Below, piece after piece: positions 61,952 through 64,000 of a DNA stretch of 64,000 bases (position 1 is its first letter; every line of letters begins with the position of its first letter). Origin of the DNA: DAIDKA01 sp036498905 (GTDB lineage Bacteria; Pseudomonadota; Gammaproteobacteria; Steroidobacterales; Steroidobacteraceae); contig DASYER010000063.1 in NCBI GenBank assembly GCA_036498905.1, positions 11,165 to 75,164 on the forward strand, read 5' to 3'. Under the pieces are notes generated by a model. The model was not told where the DNA came from, did not search any database, and was given only the letters and a program-made list of their open reading frames with translations. The translations under genes and the position numbers were made by a program.

Positions 61952-62569
61952 ATGGCTGATCTATACAAGGCGCTCGCACAGATCCACGCGATCCGGGGTC
62001 AGATGGCTCGGGGCACGGAGTTTCGTGGCTACGGGCCGGAGACTGTCGCGGCCACCGGGCTGCTGGCCGGCGCCGCCGCCATGGTCCAATCGGCGGTGCT
62101 GAAGGACCCGATGGGCCATGCCACGCGGTTTCTGTTCATCTGGATTTCGACCGCGGCACTGGCGGTACTGGTGACGGGTCTGCAGACCATTACCCGCACA
62201 CGACGGGTTCACTCGGGGCTGGCCAGCCAGATGATCGGCTCCGCCGCTGAGTCGTTTCTACCGGCCATCGCGGCGGGTGTGTTGGTGACACTGGTGCTGG
62301 TGCGCGGTGCGCCCCGGGACCTGTGGCTGCTGCCAGGGTTGTGGCAGATTTTCTACGGCCTCGGCATTTTCGCTTCCTGTAGGTTCGTACCGCGGCAGAT
62401 GCTGGCCGTAGGGGTGTGGTTCATGGCTACCGGCGCCTTGTGTCTGGCCACAGGTGTGGGAGCTCACGCGTTGTCGCCCTGGGAGATGGGGTTTCCATTC
62501 GGCATTGGCCAGCTGCTCATCGCGGCGGTCCTCAAGTTCAGTTACCGTAGGGCGGATGAAGATGCGTAG
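61952..62569 (+). CDS. Hypothetical membrane protein partnered with regulator
   Basis: 205 aa and about six helices (ETVAATGLLAGAAAMVQSAVL, FLFIWISTAALAVLVTGLQTI, AIAAGVLVTLVLVRG, LLPGLWQIFYGLGIFASCR, LAVGVWFMATGALCLATGVGAH, FGIGQLLIAAVL). It overlaps the start of the winged-helix gene by 14 bases. Similar pairs of a membrane protein and a small regulator are widespread, with unknown role. Confidence 0.7.
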   Translation: MADLYKALAQIHAIRGQMARGTEFRGYGPETVAATGLLAGAAAMVQSAVLKDPMGHATRFLFIWISTAALAVLVTGLQTITRTRRVHSGLASQMIGSAAESFLPAIAAGVLVTLVLVRGAPRDLWLLPGLWQIFYGLGIFASCRFVPRQMLAVGVWFMATGALCLATGVGAHALSPWEMGFPFGIGQLLIAAVLKFSYRRADEDA

Positions 62570-62936
62570 CAAGAAGCAGACGCGGCAAGGCTTCGCCTAC
62601 GACGCTCTCGACAGTGTGATCCATGAACGGGCCCGTCTGAGTGTGCTGACCTCGCTGGTGACGCATCCGAAAGGTCTCGCGTTCGCGGATTTGAAGTCCA
62701 TGTGCGCGCTCACCGATGGCAATCTGAGCCGGCATCTGCAGGTACTGCGGGCAGCGAAGCTGATCGAAATCACCAAGGACGTTGACCGCAACCGTCCGCA
62801 CACCTCCTGCCGCATTACCGCGCAGGGCCGTAAGCGCTACTTGGAGTACCTGGCGGTGCTCGAGCAGGTGATCCGTGACGTAGTTGCCGGCGAACAAACT
62901 GAGATGGCGGGTGAGGGCACCCACGTGCCGGCCTGA
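62556..62936 (+). CDS. Winged-helix transcriptional regulator (HTH_34/MarR-like)
   Basis: 126 aa from the ATG at 62556. ALDSVIHERARLSVLTSLVTHPKGLAFADLKSMCALTDGNLSRHLQVLRAAKLIEI carries the recognition helix, followed by the wing and a C-terminal dimerisation helix (RKRYLEYLAVLEQVIRDVV). This matches the short ArsR/MarR-like family of PF13601. AGGG lies just before the start. Coupled with the membrane protein gene, it probably regulates it. Confidence 0.82.
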   Translation: MKMRSKKQTRQGFAYDALDSVIHERARLSVLTSLVTHPKGLAFADLKSMCALTDGNLSRHLQVLRAAKLIEITKDVDRNRPHTSCRITAQGRKRYLEYLAVLEQVIRDVVAGEQTEMAGEGTHVPA

Positions 62937-62947
62937 GGGTTGAAGGC

Positions 62948-64000
62948 CTAGTACCCGGCCGCCGATCCGGCCGCGCGCCGATCGTCGCTGGCACCATACA
63001 TCATCCCGGCGCGCAGACGACCCCCGAGGGCTGAGTCATTGCCCGAGGAGGCACGCGTGGGAGTCGAATCGGCCTGGGGGATGACAATCAGTTCGGCGGC
63101 GCCCCAGGGCGACTGTTCGGCCATCGTATAGCCCCGTGCCTGCAGCGCCTGGATGGTGTCGGCGGACAAGGCCAGTGGCTCGATGAAGAGCACATCGGGC
63201 AGCCACTGATGGTGCAGGCGCGTGGCGTTGACGGCCTCCTGCGGTTCCATGCCGTAGTCGATGAGATTCAGCAGCACCTCCAAGGTGATGGTGATGATGC
63301 GGGAGCCGCCCGGGCTGCCCACAACCATCGTCACGCGACCGTTCTTGAGTACTAGCGTTGGTGACATGGAAGACAGGGGTCGCTTGCCGGGCGCGATCGC
63401 GTTGGCGCTTCCCTGTACCAGGCCGAACAGATTCGGAACTCCGGGTTTGACGGTGAAGTCGTCCATCTCATCATTCAGCATGTAACCGGTGCCCGGTGCC
63501 ATGACCCCCGCGCCGAACAGGCCGTTGATGGTATAGGTCACGGACACGGCATTGCCGTGCTCATCGGCGACGGAGTAATGGGTGGTTTCGGGATTCTCGT
63601 GCGGAGGGGTTCCCGGCTTGATGATTGCCGAGGAACCGGCGCGCTGCGGATCGATCTGGGCGCGGATCAGCGCCGCGTACTGCGGCGTGAGCAGTTTCTC
63701 CACCGGATTGTGGACGAACATCGGATCCCCGAGCAGTGAGTTACGATCCACATATGCGTGGCGCATGGCCTCGGTCATGACGTGCACGGCCGCGGCCGAG
63801 TGAAAGCCCATGCCCTTCAGATCATAGCCTTCGAGAATCTGCAGCAGTTCGCATAGCGTCGTGCCCCCGGAGGAGGGTGGGGGAGCCGACGCGATCTGAT
63901 AGCCGCGATAGTTGCAGTACACCGGATCACCTTCCGTGACGGAGTAAGCGGCAAGGTCCTGGGTGGTGATGATGCCGCCGTGATCGCGCATGGCCTGCGC
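62948..64000 (-). CDS. ggt: Gamma-glutamyltransferase, C-terminal part (cut by window edge)
   Basis: About 350 residues visible; the N-terminus lies beyond 64000. MRDHGGIITTQDLAAYSV, PPPSSGGTTLCELLQILEGYD and NPETTHYSVADEHGNAVSVTYTIN contain the autoprocessing/nucleophile Thr (NPETTHYSV). NDEMDDFTVKPGVPN and SSMSPTLVLKNGRVTMVVGSPGGSRIITITLEVLLNLIDY complete the small subunit. It cleaves glutathione and gamma-glutamyl amides in the periplasm. It converges with the regulator gene, 11 bases apart. Confidence 0.92.
   Translation of the reverse strand, partial: AQAMRDHGGIITTQDLAAYSVTEGDPVYCNYRGYQIASAPPPSSGGTTLCELLQILEGYDLKGMGFHSAAAVHVMTEAMRHAYVDRNSLLGDPMFVHNPVEKLLTPQYAALIRAQIDPQRAGSSAIIKPGTPPHENPETTHYSVADEHGNAVSVTYTINGLFGAGVMAPGTGYMLNDEMDDFTVKPGVPNLFGLVQGSANAIAPGKRPLSSMSPTLVLKNGRVTMVVGSPGGSRIITITLEVLLNLIDYGMEPQEAVNATRLHHQWLPDVLFIEPLALSADTIQALQARGYTMAEQSPWGAAELIVIPQADSTPTRASSGNDSALGGRLRAGMMYGASDDRRAAGSAAGY

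Noticed and set aside
1..64000. tRNA, rRNA, insertion sequences, integrases, CRISPR arrays
   Set aside because: None seen on reading both strands; the leader repeat is the only long repeat found.

Overview
The window is high-GC, tightly packed bacterial DNA with about 67 protein-coding genes. I saw no tRNA, rRNA, transposase or CRISPR array. A CheZ phosphatase beside CheD, many lipoprotein and outer-membrane-style signals, CadC-type TPR regulators and DUF6152 genes point to a free-living, flagellated gammaproteobacterium (a Steroidobacter/Nevskia/Xanthomonad-like lineage is my guess, not shown by the sequence). Many genes overlap by 1-4 bases (ATGA, GTGA, TGATG), so most of the window is organised in translationally coupled operons.

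Region 1 (1-7.4 kb) is a sugar-acid utilisation locus. A leftward set (aldose 1-epimerase, IlvD/Edd sugar-acid dehydratase close to xylonate dehydratase, secreted pectate-lyase-like beta-helix protein cut by the window edge) diverges from a rightward set (FAH-family keto-deoxy-sugar-acid dehydratase candidate, MFS transporter). Together they look like a Weimberg-type oxidative pentose or uronate route. An isolated altronate dehydratase (uxaA) at 50.3-51.8 kb fits the same diet. Region 2 (7.4-18.9 kb) holds single metabolic and transport genes: O-methyltransferase, ABC exporter, acetamidase/formamidase-like protein, SemiSWEET, a PadR-HAAS-PD40 operon behind tandem 21-bp operators, a DHFR-like reductase, an aldo/keto reductase and a methyltransferase.

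Region 3 (18.9-26.1 kb) is a signalling block, all leftward: REC-ANTAR, REC-GGDEF-EAL, HDOD, an orphan HATPase, and a NarX/NarL-type pair. Region 4 (26.1-44.8 kb) is a very large chemotaxis locus, also leftward. It reads as two paralogous half-operons that begin with the same ~300-bp leader and a fliG start: unit 1 = leader, FliG N-domain only, soluble MCP, CheY, STAS, CheA, MCP, CheW, CheR, CheB; unit 2 = leader, full FliG, FliM, CheY, CheZ, STAS, CheA, CheW, MCP, CheD, CheB. This apparent segmental duplication, with a FliG remnant and a CheZ-like motif in the soluble MCP, is the most unusual thing in the window.

Region 5 (44.8-55 kb) has a CadC-like TPR regulator divergent from a membrane protein/DUF6152/unknown operon, a Yip1-family protein, uxaA, a lipoprotein/glycine-rich secreted pair and a DUF1345 protein. 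Region 6 (55-60.4 kb) is a six-gene stressosome operon (RsbR, RsbS, RsbT, ATPase-SpoIIE phosphatase, histidine kinase, hybrid histidine kinase). Region 7 (60.4-64 kb) has small envelope proteins (lipoprotein, DUF1328), a membrane protein coupled to a winged-helix regulator, and the C-terminal part of a gamma-glutamyltransferase.
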